DNA from: Macrotrachela quadricornifera
Taxonomy: Eukaryota > Rotifera > Eurotatoria > Philodinida > Philodinidae
Direction: 5' to 3'
DNA length: 64,000 nt
Assembly: GCA_022393335.1 (NCBI GenBank)
Contig: JAJEKB010020623.1
Coordinates: 458,009 to 522,008 of the forward strand
Numbering within the stretch: the first letter of the stretch is position 1; the number at the start of each line of letters is the position of its first letter. Under the pieces are notes generated by a model. That model worked only from the letters and a program-made list of their open reading frames with translations. It was not told the DNA's origin and made no database searches. The position numbers and the translations under genes were made by a program. Shown piece after piece: positions 34,165 to 45,900 of the stretch.

Positions 34165-35791
34165 TTACTCCATTTCTATTGTTCTTTTTCTTCTCTTCAT
34201 ATTTTTTTTTTCTACAGTAAATTTAATCGATGAATGGTACTGAGATAAAGTATTACATATGTCGTCGACAGAAAATTTTGGGACAAACAATGCAAAAATA
34301 TCGTCCACATAACGTTTCCAATAAACGAAATCCATATCTTCAGCAGACGACAAATACTTCCTCTCAAAATCTTGAAGAAAAATTTCAGCGAAGAATGGAG
34401 CTAGGGGAGAACCCATCGATACTCCATCTATCTGGTCATATAAGTGCGAACTAAAAAGAAAATGACAATTTTTCGTTGCTAATTCAAGTAATTCTTTCAT
34501 GTCTTTTTCACTAACTGCAGGCGGTTTAGTACGACCATAATATAAATGTATTAATATTATTTTTATTGTTTTAGCAAGTGGTATATTTGTATAGAGACTA
34601 GTAATATCAAACGACACCATCCTGCAGTTAGACATCGATTTTGGCAGTGCAAGCAATTCTTCAGTGAACGCAAATGAATCACGAATAATTTTTTTTTTAT
34701 CAATGATATGTGTTAATAACTGCGCTAGTGCTTTTCCAAGTCCATATTTAAATGTACCTACAGCTGAAATAATTGATCGAAGTGGAACACCTTCTTTATG
34801 TACTTTGGATAATCCATAAAGACGACCAGAAAAGGAACCAAAAGGCTTTGCCAAACTATAAAACTCTTTAGAAATACTACCTTCATCAAGTAGCCTGTTT
34901 AGCAATTTAATCAATTTAATTTGTCGAGCAATAGTAGGATCATATGACAAGATCGAAAACTTAGTTGCATCGTTCAAAATAGTGTGTATTTTTGATACGT
35001 AGTCGACCTTATCTAACAAGAACATTCCTCTACCTTTATCTGGCCGAGTAACAATAATTGATTTATCTTCCTTCAAATTCGTTAATAAATCACGATACTT
35101 TTGTTGCTCAGTGTTAGTTCTACTCTGCAACTGCCCAAACCGATGAGCTTGACGGCGAAATGAATCGGTAATAGCACAAAAACTGCTAGCTAGACTCATT
35201 TCTTTTACAATAAGGATACGAACATCAGAACCATCACCTGTTTCCTTATCATTAACCTCAGACATTAGCTTCTTATGATGTTGAGAAATATCTGTGATCG
35301 GATGAAAGAAATTTTCAATATCAGTAACAACATTTAAATCGTCAACTTTTTTCGATGCAAAACCGTAATCCAAACTATGAGCAAGACAATTCGTTCTATC
35401 ATTTGACAAACTACGAGATGAAAAAGTTTTAACAACATTTCGATTAACACGAGGCGCCTTTCTTTCACGTAATCGAAATGAATTGATTTTATCTTGCAGG
35501 TTCCTCTCCTTCATATATAACACTGCACTTGTACGATTAATAATATGCGCACAAACATGTTGAAATATATTCTCAGATATATTTCTTTTTAACTCGTCCA
35601 AATGACTCATAATTCTTCTTTAAAATACGAATGTCATCATGTTTAAACTTGATTTCCGCTCGCAAAAGTCGTCTTTGACATTGCCTGTGTGCCGATAACG
35701 ATTCATAACGTTCATGTGCTTTTTCCGTAGAATCGTATATACATACTATACTACGACCAAAATGATAATTGAGATAACCACCGATACTCAT
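34165..35791 (-). pseudogene. Penelope-like reverse transcriptase, one frameshift
   Basis: It starts in the frame at 35791 and moves to the frame beginning at 35610 through a frameshift near 35580-35610, where the two frames overlap. RT landmarks are present in order: T-R-P-D-K-G-R-G, G-R-L-Y-G-L-S-K-V-H-K, V-S-F-D-I-T-S-L-Y-T-N-I-P, G-V-S-M-G-S-P-L-A-P and the catalytic Y-V-D-D-I-F-A-L-F. The L-Y-G-L-S-K-V-H-K type motif is characteristic of Penelope-like elements. The frame is lost downstream (K/R-rich end at 34165), just before the MITE insertion, so RT and endonuclease are now separate. Confidence 0.82.
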
Positions 35792-35859
35792 ATTTTTTGG
35801 GTAATGGCATATTTCGAACTGAAAATGAAAAAAACTACTCTATAAAAATTTATATTATT

Positions 35860-37320
35860 ACAAAGCTGAAATTTTGACAGTATTTTGTGAACAATGCAAA
35901 TAGTGGTTGGAGATAAAGACAACGATGTAGAGGATGGAATAGTGGTGGTATCATGTGATGAAAGTGTATATTTGTATAAAGGTGCAGCAATTCGAGAAAA
36001 ATTGGGAATAAATTTCCGATAAAATTCAGCAGCTTTTACAAATCGAAAGATGTCGTGTGGTGTGGATGCTATTGAAGATTCGAGTAAAGCACGAACATTA
36101 CCAATATTTGGACCAATTTGACCATGGTGAATGTGATGATCAAGATAATCGATATGTTCAGTAGCAATTGTACATTTATCGACACTTAAACGAAAGTTGA
36201 AAGAATGAAATAAATGAAAGACTTCATTCAAATGTAAAATGTGATCACTTAATATTTGCGAGAAAAGCATTACTTCCAACGAGCTGGACCTAGAATTCGA
36301 TTAACGATACGTTGGAATGTAGGAGAACCATTATTCACACCTTGCGGAAGAACTGTAAATTGATTGTGATTATCACGTGCAGAAAAAGCCGTTTTTGGAC
36401 GATCAGTTGGTGCAAGTGGAGTTTGAAAATATCCATTTTTGAAATCAAGTTTAGTAGATAAATGGATTGAGATAGCTGATCAAAAATGTCATCGATTCGA
36501 GGTAGTGGAAATGAATCTTTGACAGTAATGTCGTTTAATTTAGGATAATCAACACAAAAACGTATATCTTCATCTTTTTTTTTAACCAAAACAACAGACG
36601 AACACCATGATGACGCTCAAGGTTCTATTATGTCTTGATGTAAGAGTTTTTGAGTTTTTTCAGTAAGTATGTCATGGTCTTTTGGAGAACGACGATATGG
36701 AGAAGTGTGAATAGGACGGTGTTGACCCGTATCAATGGCATTCTCAAGTATAAAATTAATTTTAGATGGATGACGAGTATCAAATAATTTACCATATTGC
36801 CAAAGAAAATTTTGAATTTTTGTTCAATAAGTAGAATCAGTGATATGTGATGTTAATGTATTGATATGAGGTCGGAGTTCAACTGGATAATATTTGTCAC
36901 GAAGATGACAATGTAGGTCGTTGTTGATTAGAAAAACATTATGGCAAACATAGCCTGTATATGTTGAAAATGATTCAGAATCAAATGGACGAGATGGTGG
37001 TTGATACGCAGGATAAATCGAAGATGACATCGTGCAAATGAACGGTGAAGACGAGATGGTTCTAATGCAGGTATTTCGTGGTACAGTATATGGGCGATCC
37101 GTATAGTTGGTAATGGATATTTTGGACTGATAAATTTTGATATTAAGTAGTGAAGACGGCTCAAAAAGTACTGTTGTGTTGTTGATTGATAGAATTTCGA
37201 CAGGAACAGTACACGTGGAATATTTCGGTATTGTAACAGAATTAATAAGTGTAACGGACGAAGCTGTTGATGGAATGGGTTGACGAATAAGTAGAGTGAT
37301 AGTACATCGACCATGTATAT
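35860..37320 (-). pseudogene. Reverse transcriptase of the gypsy-like element, catalytic box deleted
   Basis: RT motifs are spread over broken frames. R-F-C-V-D-Y-P-K-L-N-D and F-P-L-P-R-I-D-D lie at 36335-36589, G-S-P-T-F-Q-R-I near 36310, and the thumb/connection F-Y-R-K-F-I-P-N-F-S in 35788-36279. Between R-I-L-G-P-A-R-W and the L-H-L-N-E-V-F segment the expected Y-x-D-D box is missing: about ten codons are deleted and the frame changes. A TGA near 36617 also interrupts the N-terminal part. Minus-strand frames at 36824-37323 probably belong to the protease-RT linker. The reading ends where the Penelope-like element starts. Confidence 0.75.
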
Positions 37321-37336
37321 CATGTATAGTTAGAGT

Positions 37337-37732
37337 TTAATTAATAATATCGAGAGATTGCACATACATATTAATCCAATCGATATCAAGTAATACATCG
37401 GTGACGCGATGGGTGGCAACGGCAGCAGTGACGATGGTAAGAATGTTATTAATTTGAACGTTAAGATCCACTTCAGCAATAATAGCAAGTGTTGTACAAT
37501 TGGCGGAAGAATATGATGATGGAATAGAGCGAAATCCATCGTGTTGAATTTGTTTGAGGAAGTTGTGATGTATGATAGTAGTGCCAGAACCAGTATCAAA
37601 AATGATGTGACGATGAACGTTATTGATTAGAGCACAAATAAAAATAGGGTTGTGGAGGATCAGAGATGATGGCATTAAAGAACTGGGAACTCCGCCATCT
37701 GGAATCCCAGTTACTGGAAAACCTGGGTACAT
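37337..37732 (-). pseudogene. Retroviral-type aspartic protease of the gypsy-like element
   Basis: The catalytic F-D-T-G-S-G-T motif is clear in this 131-residue frame, followed by a second hydrophobic strand region ending L-L-D-I-D-W-I. The usual sequence there is L-L-G-x-D-W, so the Gly of the flap/psi-loop segment is replaced by Asp. The frame overlaps the end of gag and stops before the reverse transcriptase part. Confidence 0.75.
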
Positions 37733-38721
37733 TGATAAACAATATGGTCAGAAGCACCACACTTGTAACAGCCATATGATTTTTTATAAAAGCAATTGGT
37801 AGTACGATGGTTGGATCGGTTGCAGGTGAGACAAGGACGATATTGATTTTGTGATGTATAGGAATGAGACGAAGATAATTGAGATGGATTGAGAGTACGT
37901 AGCGCATGAGATGATGGATTAGCATTTTTTGATTCATTGGTGAAAGAGATCGTGCACGCAGTAGAAGTACTAGTAGCCGCAGTAACATGAGCAAAATATG
38001 GTTGAACGGTAGTGATGGCGAGTGATTGAGAACATAAGAATTCCTGTTGTAATTCTTCTTCATCGCGAGCAATGTTAAAAAATTGAGCGGGTGATAGAGT
38101 ATCAGAAAGTATTTTCATACGGCGTTTGATATGAATCTTCAGTTCATCAAAGAGACCATCTTGTAAATAGTCGACAATCATATGAAGTGGCATGTCATCA
38201 TCAACTTGCTTACATAAATCAATGACATCGTCGTAATATGCTACCGATGTTTCATCAGATTGTTGACGCCGTTCTTTTAATCGTGTTTTAGCGGTAGATA
38301 ATGATGGTTTAAAACGTGCTAAGAGACCATTTTTCCGTAAAGACCACGAATTTAATGAATCTTTGTTGTTGTCACACCAATTGAATACCGAATCACCCAA
38401 TTTGAGAGTAGCGACTGAATGTAACAAAACATCATTTAATGGAGTAAAAGTGCGTAACTGTTCAATGACATTAGTAAAATGAGTGACTTTCTATGTAGAA
38501 TCACCAGTAAATTTCTGTAATTCTTTTAAAGCAGTAGCTTGGAAAGAGGCAACAAATGGATTCGTTGCTGTTGCGGTAAATGACCCGGTGAACGATTTGG
38601 TAGATTCAACAGGCATTTTGACAGGCGGACGAATGTAACCGTAAGTGAGAATATTATGCGGTAAGAAATGTGCCGATTCAGAGTTTCTACGCAAATGATG
38701 TCTAGATGGAGGTTGAGCCAT
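37711..38721 (-). pseudogene. Gag of the gypsy-like element, one in-frame stop
   Basis: The frame from ATG 38721 runs to 37711, with a TAG at 38491-38493 as the only break. The middle part has a retrotransposon Gag helical region (D-E-T-S-V-A-Y-Y-D-D-V-I-D-L-C-K-Q). The C-terminus carries two zinc knuckles, C-x2-C-x4-H-x4-C: C-L-T-C...H...C and C-Y-K-C-G-A-S-D-H...C. It overlaps the protease frame by about 20 bases, so expression would have needed frameshifting. Confidence 0.8.
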
Positions 38722-38869
38722 GATGGTAACGTAGAAAGAAGTAAATAAGAATAGAGAGACAAAGATTGAAGAACGATTGGTAGAGAGGAGAGGAAAGAGA
38801 ATTGAATATCAACGAATTGAGCAAAAGTGCAGTGAACAAAGAAGAAAAAAGAAAAAAACAGCCAGTCAC

Positions 38870-39026
38870 GGCACTAATATTAGAGACGTCTTCCTTCGTC
38901 TAAACGAATATCCAAACTGTTTATTCGAAAAACAAAAAAAAAAAGAATGTATATGAAAGATAACAGTAAAACAGATAAAGAACAGTATGTGAGAGCATGT
39001 ATGTACACATGCCTGTAATACACTCA
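38870..39026 (-). repeat. 5' LTR of the gypsy-like element
   Basis: This is the partner of the repeat at 29650-29798, with about a dozen substitutions and small indels. On the minus strand the sequence immediately following begins GTGACTGGCTG, where a tRNA primer-binding site would be expected. I cannot match it to a specific tRNA. Confidence 0.7.
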
Positions 39027-39029
39027 TTA

Positions 39030-39627
39030 AGGTAAGTTAAGCAGAATGGTTTCTTACATTGTCTACATTCTATTCAGACTTGTTTGCATTTTGTTTTCTT
39101 TTCTTGAAATTTCTTTTAATTGATGAGCTCTATTGGTATTTTTATCAGTAGAAGTTTCACTTGTTCACAGTCGAGCTGAATCAACTATTGATAAACGGTA
39201 CGAAATAGGTGATTTTGGCGAGAAAGATGCTCAGAGAATATAAAAGAAACATTTCAATCACATATGTTGCATAAAAAGACATTGAAGATTTGTTTAAAAC
39301 TTATTTTTGTGGTATATAAACGTAATACACATAAAAAAATAAAATATTTTAAAATTAAGAAGAAAGTAAAAAGGGAATATAGAACAAGGACAATTATTTT
39401 CTCATCGGGACAGTGAACATGTTAAAGTTATTTTTAGTAAACAGATACAATTCAAAATGTTTATACATAGAATTGTAGCGAATTCTATGGGTTATCCTAA
39501 TATATGATTACTTTTCTCAAAATGTCAATTTATAGTAATGATATATTATAAATATCCTTTGCAACTATTTTTGGCCAGAGGAATATATAACTTTTTTTCT
39601 AGTTTGAAGCAAATAAATAAATAGAAT
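39030..39627. other. Gene-free AT-rich stretch
   Basis: Nothing coding or repetitive was recognised between the 5' LTR and the broken F-box gene. Confidence 0.45.
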
Positions 39628-39992
39628 ATGTCGATGTGAGTGCTACCAGATTAGAAGATCTACCAAATGACCCGTGGCTAGAATTTTTCGTCTATTTTAC
39701 TTGGATGAAGCTGAGCTTGACATGTGTTGAGTGGAAGTTTGAAAGTCGTATTCAAACCGTGGCTCAAGTAGCACAGACCCATATTGATTTAGGAATCTCT
39801 TTGACGTCATTTAGAACATATGGTCAATGTTTGAATTATTTTGAACAAGAACACGAACATTCGAGAATGGATTATCATATAACTTCGCTTCTGTTCAATG
39901 AATCAGTTCAAACCAATGAAATAGTCAGACAATGGCTTAAAATTGGTTCTTCTTATTTCTCATACATCTACCCTCACCCTCACCCTCACACC
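39628..39992 (+). pseudogene. F-box-like gene fragment of bdelloid type
   Basis: The translation R-L-E-D-L-P-N-D-P-W-L-E-F-F-V-Y-F-T-W, then L-T-C-V-E-W-K-F-E-S-R-I-Q-T, resembles the N-terminus of the large F-box family I know from bdelloid rotifers. The ATG at 39628 is followed after two codons by TGA. The F-box frame resumes at 39636 shifted by one base, so a small indel destroyed the start. The coding sequence runs into a CCCTCA microsatellite (39970-39990) and then an inverted-repeat element, with nothing recognisable beyond. Intact family members recruit substrates to SCF ubiquitin ligases. Confidence 0.65.
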
Positions 39993-40330
39993 CGCATTTG
40001 GATCATAATGCGTGGGACAGTTTTGTATTTCATTTTATTATTACTTAATAAGTTGTATTGAAAAGAGCAATTATCAAAAGATGTGATAGAAAAATAAACG
40101 AATTTGTCTTTTTCCGAAAAACAATCCCGTTTTCGCAACGTGAAGATTTGGCCACTCAAAGCTTTCGCCATTTTGAAAATAAAAAGTGCAAATATAAAAT
40201 AAGCAGTTCTCTATAAATTGTAGAACTTTTCATGCTGCATCTTGTAGTATATTTTGTTTTTCAATACAACTTATTTAGTAATAATAAAATGAAATACAAA
40301 ACTGTCCCACCCATTATGATCCAAATGCTA
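39993..40330. mobile_element. Inverted-repeat element G (MITE/foldback) truncating the F-box fragment
   Basis: GCATTTGGATCATAATGCGTGGG...GTTGTATTGAAAA (39993-40065) is repeated inverted at 40256-40330 with only a few mismatches over about 70 bp. The spacer is about 190 bp. The spacer block TTTTCATGCTGCATCTTG (40227-40245) also occurs at 14138-14155, so copies or fragments of the family are dispersed. No transposase is encoded. Confidence 0.75.
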
Positions 40331-40995
40331 CCAGCTAGTTTTCAACAGAAAACAGTTTTTATCGAAACTTTACTATTATGATGTGGCTTGGATAGTGATC
40401 AATTAGCGGAGTAAAATAGAGCAAAAGACGCTCTATCTGTTCATAAAAAGAGAAGCTTTTCTTTTGAAGCGGTTTATACAAAAATATGATAGGATGGCCA
40501 TCATTTTTGGATTGCCCTAAGTGTAATCGATTGAAATCTTCCCAAATTAACGATAATTTGATGTTTTATCATAAATAATTTTCTGAATCAACGTAGAATT
40601 TTAAGTAGAGATTACATTTTAACTTTAAAAGATTAAAGTTAAAGTAACTAAGTTGTCAAATTTTAAAAACTATGTTTAACAATCTGCTACAATCTTATTG
40701 ATTAACGTTTCGACCAATCAAATTGCATGAAACTACATTTTTATTAAGTCAAAGTTAAAATGCCATCCCTACCCATCTTTTCTTACATAGAAAGAGCTAC
40801 TATATCATTCCTGTAGTGATAATGACGTAGATATGTGAAATCTAAAAGCGAATTTCATTCATATAGGTTTGAAAATGAAGAGTGCCTCGTATCGGTAAGG
40901 AGAAAAGCCTGCCAGTTACAATGCTGACTTTAAATATATATTTAAGCATAGAAGTTTACAAAAAAACTCAATTAATGTTTCTTGGATTTAATTAC
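40331..40995. other. Gene-free AT-rich stretch downstream of the oxidase gene
   Basis: No coding or repeat structure was recognised. It should contain the 3' untranslated region of the minus-strand oxidase gene. Confidence 0.45.
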
Positions 40996-40999
40996 AAGT

Positions 41000-43921
41000 T
41001 CAAAATTTTTCTTTGTGAAAACGAATTCCAAAATTTGCACATTGTTGTCTAATAGTTTTTCCCATTGTTTTGACACCGCAAAAAAAGACATTTATATCAC
41101 TTGCTTTCGAGTGATTGTCACCAGACGTAAGATTTCGAAAGAGTTCTTCCCAATCAGGACGACCAAAATGTGTGCGTGATTTGAGTCCAGTAAAAAGATC
41201 AGTATTAGTTTGCTCAACCCACATGTTTGTCAAATGATGAAGAAAAAATTGATCAATACTTTTATCATCTTTAATTCCTGTAAAATAGAGTTGAATATTA
41301 AGAAAGCGACTTTCATCTCTATTCACTGTTAAATATTCTTCTTGTTCTTTTTCGAACTGATGAAGTAGATTAAGAAACCACTCAAAACTCTTCGAATCAC
41401 GATTTACCCAAACAAAATCGACTTTTTCTAGTCGATAATTCTCCCAAATTCTCTCCTCATTATAATTGAACTTATGACAATGCTTGCAGATTGTACGTGA
41501 TGCTCGAAATTGAGCCATAAGACTTGAGAGAATCGAAGCGTATGGAGTAATACCGATTCCGCTACCTATGAGAACGACATGTTTACAGTCGAATATAGAT
41601 CGAGCACATGTTGAATAAGGTCCTTGTATAATGATTACTTCTTTCTGTCTTTTCACTAATTCAAGCCTTGCTGATGAACGTGACGAAATATCGCTTTCCA
41701 TACTTTGATTCGTTCCATCTTCCATATCAACAATTGCATCTGATCGGTTTCGTCCTGCAAAAGCTGTCATCGATTCACCCAAATCAGCGCGATGTATCTC
41801 AACATGTGTTTCAGTACTATTTTGTTCTGACATCTGTTTAAAACGTTCATAAATCCTTTTTGTCCAATTACCAACTGCTTGAATATGTACACAAAGATAA
41901 TTTCTCTCTTCAGGTGAACTACTTATTGTAAACGGATGATATTCATGAAGAGCAACTCGAGGTAGATTGATTAGGATATAATCTCCTGGTCGAAATCTAG
42001 GAAAAATGTACCTTATACAAATCATTATTTAATTAGGATATTTACCTGAAACTTTTCGGTCGACGAATCATCAAACTGATAACATTTGACTGTTCAATAG
42101 TAGCCGAAAGAAGATATGTTCGACCTCCACGAGAAGAATATCGTTGCAAGACTGAATAAAGCTTTTCAAGTACAAGAATAGAAAGTGGACCAACGGCCCA
42201 TTTCTGTAATGTAATAAAAATTGTGACTATTAGAATTAAAGCAAAGAAATGATCTAACCCAAAAATTTCTTGCATGAATGATCAGAAAGATAAGAAATGG
42301 TATATAAAGAAGATGTGTCCAATAGAAGACCTTCCAACATATAAATACATTAGATGAAAAATCTAATGAAACTTCTCCTTACCTGAAAGTGTCCACCTCG
42401 TCGAATCCAATTCATAGAACAGATGGTCATCAGTGACAGAAGAATACACAATATAATACCACTTAGTGGAGCAAATCCTCCTATCCAGCCCACTCCTGGA
42501 CGTGTAGTAAACTGAATAAAAATAATATGAATTACATGCATTATTATTTATTTTATTCTTACCATATAAGTACCCCATGAATATCCTATAAGTGATTAAA
42601 CAGTAATTAGAATTCTAGTTCGGGATTCTATTTTTTTTATTGAAATAAACTTACTAGTTTCTAGTCCGAAGTTAATTGCATGTGCGATCGTATGAAAAAT
42701 AGATAATCCAGCAATAAATCTACCTATGAATTTATGAAAATCAATGTGATCATCGATAGGTAACATTTTATGAAGTCCAATAGTACGAATGAGTAAAATT
42801 GTTTGTTTTAACATAAGTACAATAACGAATAAACAATTGAAATTTAGTAACATGCCACCAATTCGTGCGAACACTACAAACACGTTCGATTTGTGTACAA
42901 CTGCTCGATAAATAATAACATAGAATGCCAATGCAACGTTAATCAAAATGTAGATAAGTAGTGTTATCACACGTGAAAGGTTATCCAACAAGTAGTCTGA
43001 TACTCGTTTTTTAGATTGTTCATCATAAATAGCTCCTCGTCGGGACCAACGTGCAAAGCATCGTTGTATTATATTTGGACGAATTTCAGATGTATTCTTA
43101 TTGGCAAACCATGTTGGACTAATACTGAACAGAGAAAATGAATTAAACAAAGTCTTGTCAGTTGTTATTATTGTGTAAAATTCATCAAAATCAATTTGAT
43201 GATTCTAAAAGTAATGAAGAGAAATAATCAATGTTTTCTACTACCAATATTCGAATAATCTTACTCTATCTAAATGATATCTTTTGAAAATCATTTGAAG
43301 TACTTGTGGAATCAAGTTTTTATCAAAAGATTGAAGAGTATTCAAGTAACTTTTGTAGAAACGAGATAGTTCATTTTTTCTCACATATTGATCATTGTTA
43401 TCATCCAATATTTTGAAGAATACAAGTGAACGTACATCAGTAGTACTCGTTAAAACACGTGTCAGCTTTTGTACAATATTTTTGTTCAACGATGATGAAT
43501 TTTCCTTTGTGGGAGACAAATTGAGAACTCTAATAATTCGTTCAATAATAAACGTTTGAGTGTTAAGCAGTTTAGAAATTTCTTCAACCGTTAATTCTTT
43601 TTCAAAAGACAAATCGTCAGTGGCTTGACGAATATGGAATGGTAGAAAATTTCCATCTTCCTTCAGTAGTGCTTCTAATTGAATTTCGGCAGCTTGACGA
43701 TGCGATATTGACGATGAATGGACACTGTATATGAAGAGTTTAAAATTTGTTATTTTTTCGTTAGAAAAAATTACAGAGATAACTTACTTAGTATGTATAC
43801 TATTTTGAATTGTTGGCGGACCTTATTGCAAAGAAAAATGATAGATATTACTCCTTTTTTTAAAAGAAATTTACTTACTTGACACTGTAAAACAACGACG
43901 GTTGGAGTATCTTAAACTCAT
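41000..43921 (-). CDS. NOX5-like calcium-regulated NADPH oxidase, 821 aa, nine exons
   Basis: Minus-strand exons: 43921-43879, 43821-43788, 43724-43265, 43204-42655, 42585-42563 (23-bp microexon), 42511-42383, 42330-42259, 42203-42046, 41996-41000. All introns are GT/AG, 49-69 bp, with consistent phases; total 2466 bp. The N-terminal region has EF hands (I-L-D-D-N-N-D-Q-Y-V, and H-L-D-R-N-H-Q-I-D-F-D-E-F rebuilt across an intron). Six-helix ferric-reductase core: H-K-F-I-G-R...H-T-I-A-H-A-I-N-F and W-T-H-L-L-Y-I-P-F...I-I-H-A-R-N-F-W supply heme histidines. FAD site H-E-Y-H-P-F-T-I-S-S-S-P-E. NADPH sites G-P-Y-S-T, L-I-G-S-G-I-G-I-T-P and F-F-C-G. The C-terminus F-H-K-E-K-F is typical. It would pass electrons from NADPH across a membrane to O2, making superoxide, triggered by calcium. 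The metazoan-type family and short introns fit a host gene. Confidence 0.92.
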
Positions 43922-43960
43922 ATTAATGTTGAACCTAAAAAAGCATAACTTGAGGTAAAT

Positions 43961-43989
43961 ATGTATATATATATATATATATATATAAT
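43961..43989. repeat. TA dinucleotide microsatellite
   Basis: A (TA)n run of about 29 bp lies 40 bp upstream of the oxidase start codon on the minus-strand gene. It is therefore in the presumed promoter or 5' UTR and may vary in length. Confidence 0.8.
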
Positions 43990-45626
43990 AATTAGGAAAA
44001 TTCTTTTAGAGATAAATTTTTGAGATATTAATCATCATTTTATGATTTAATATGCTGTATAGGGTTGATTAATTCTAATGTCAATAATCTCTAGCTTACG
44101 TATTGAAAATTGAATTATTTCACAAAATCAAATGATGATCGAGTCATGTTCTGTCTATTCTAAGAATAAGTAATACGACCCACAAACATAGTCGAAAATA
44201 CGAGCGATATTTTTTTCAAACGTGAATGGTAAGATGACTTTTTTTTGCTCGCGACATTTTTCAAAGTTAGTCTTAGATTGAAGTACTTGAGAAGTCCACA
44301 AAAAAACGAGGTTTTAATGCAGCGTAACTTTATGCTATAGAATAATAAAATCTCTAATCAATAAGTAATATATATAGATCAACGTAATTATTCATGTTCG
44401 TTCCAAGTATAATATAAAACATAAAAAATCGGCTAACAATTTCATTATCATATAGTAGGAGATTAGAGAAACTTGAGAAATATTTTTTTCTTGATCTATG
44501 AGATATATGACTTCACAGCGACTCAAAATCAATTTTCAATCAGACTTTTCAGGGTACTCAGATCAAAATCAAAAAAAGAAAAATGAAAGTTTTTGAATAT
44601 GCAATTTCATGAAAAAATATTGGGCTAAAAGGTCTTCTCGACATCTCTCTTTTTGCATAGAACATTCTCTTTACGGATAGTTAGACAATTGTATAAGGAA
44701 TGAGACAAATTATGCTAGCATTTTCGCATCAATACTCACTTCGAAGAGCATATAGATTCGTCTCTTACTTATTAAGATCAAGCACTGCTCCTTCCACACT
44801 GTTTTTCTTTGATGATAAGAAGAAACTAGTAGTGATAAGAATCGTTAGGTCTTGTTATCAAAAGCAGAGGCGAGTAAATATGCATCCAACGATAAAACAT
44901 TCTATAAGTAGTCGAAAGCAACAAAAATACTGAAGAAATAGTTACTATTAGTGTTTAATAACAAGTTAACGAGTAAAGAAATGAATTAATCAAGACTATC
45001 AATATACATTTTATCTTATTTAATCGAGCATTAAATTATTTTTATATTGCTTTATTGAATCTCTTATTCATTGATTGATAAATTGATCTCTCTCGTCTGT
45101 AAAATCACAATATTTTCGTTTTTTTCTGATGAATATCGTTAAAACTAGTATTCAATAATCATATAATCCCTTTAGTTTTCTAAAAACTTGAAATATTGCG
45201 AAAAATGATGAGCGAATTGCGTTCTTTTGAGAAAGACGAATCACTATATTTTCGTTCCACTTGGACAAGTTATGGCACAATATTAATCAATAACCAATAA
45301 AAAAAAAGAAAAAATTATATAAATCACATGATGTGATTACCTATTTTGCGTATTCTATTCACTGCAGGTGATTGTATCTTGTTGTCGTTTCTGAGTCGTA
45401 TACGATGTATGTCTTTCCAAACTGTTTTAAAGAACATCACACACTGAAGAGTGTCTGATATTCACATTTTGATAAATCTGGCAAAGTGAATTACTTTTGA
45501 AAAGTTGAAAAATTTGTAAATTTTGCTCAAAATAAGCCGGTCCTGGAAGGGTTAAATGGACATTTATTATTTGAAAAAGTACCTCATTTGAGATGTTACA
45601 GACGTTATATATGACTGACCCTTATC
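43990..45626. other. Gene-free AT-rich stretch upstream of the oxidase gene
   Basis: No domain-bearing frame or RNA gene was seen. The 77-codon frame at 44700-44933 has no features. Confidence 0.45.
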
Positions 45627-45900
45627 TATATATATAAAGAAGAATGTCTGTCTGTTTGTCTGTCTGTTCGCTATGCATTCAAAGACCGTGCGAGCAAACG
45701 AGCTGAAACTTTCCAGAAATCTTCTATGGATCCAGGGGAAGGTCAACATACACTTTTTTCGAAAAAAAATTAATGCTATACTTGCTACAGACTATCTATG
45801 TAACTGGCCAATAGGATTCCAGTATCTATATATATAAAGAAAAAGATTTGTCTATTCGATATGCATTCAGTCTCTGTGATGGCTAGCGTCACAAAACTTT
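45627..45900. repeat. Copies 1 and 2 of a ~190-bp repeat array interrupted by the LINE
   Basis: TATCTATATATATAAAGAA begins near 45627 and again near 45822. Each is followed by TTCG(C/A)TATGCATTCA and further similar sequence. Copy 2 is cut at 45900 by the LINE and resumes at 51198 on the other side. A third, more diverged copy (GTTCGCTATGTATTTGG, then GCATCACGGAACT) lies at about 51320-51450. A GTCTGTCTG tract occurs in copy 1. Confidence 0.65.

Larger units (their letters stand above)
31968..35830 (-). mobile_element. Penelope-like retroelement with GIY-YIG domain, nested in the gypsy-like element
   Basis: The element encodes a Penelope-type RT (34165-35791) and a GIY-YIG-type endonuclease (32641-33480). 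On both sides the sequence is gypsy-type pol: RT thumb at the 5' side, the RNase H/integrase linker at the 3' side. This shows insertion into RNase H. Most of the RNase H core is missing between the flanks, so the insertion came with a deletion or followed decay. The 3' end carries a hammerhead-like motif. Exact ends are estimates. The long AT-rich span 32040-32640 is its 3' untranslated region. The element also contains a MITE at 33495-34032. Confidence 0.8.
29650..39026 (-). mobile_element. Decayed gypsy-like LTR retrotransposon (minus), split by nested elements
   Basis: Two LTR-like direct repeats bound the region: left about 29650-29798, right about 38870-39026. They share TTAGAGACGTCTTCCTTCGT, CCAAACTGTTTATTCG and AGATAACAGTAAAACAGAT, and I estimate about 90% identity. 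Gag, protease, reverse transcriptase and integrase parts lie between them in order on the minus strand. In-frame stops in gag and upstream of RT, a missing RT active-site box and a substituted integrase residue make this copy inactive. A Penelope-like element interrupts the RNase H region. No convincing 5-bp target duplication was seen. Confidence 0.85.

Noticed and set aside
39970..39992. CCCTCA repeats as an interstitial telomere
   Set aside because: Only about three to four hexamers and not the TGTGGG-type repeat known from bdelloid telomeres; better treated as a microsatellite at the element border.
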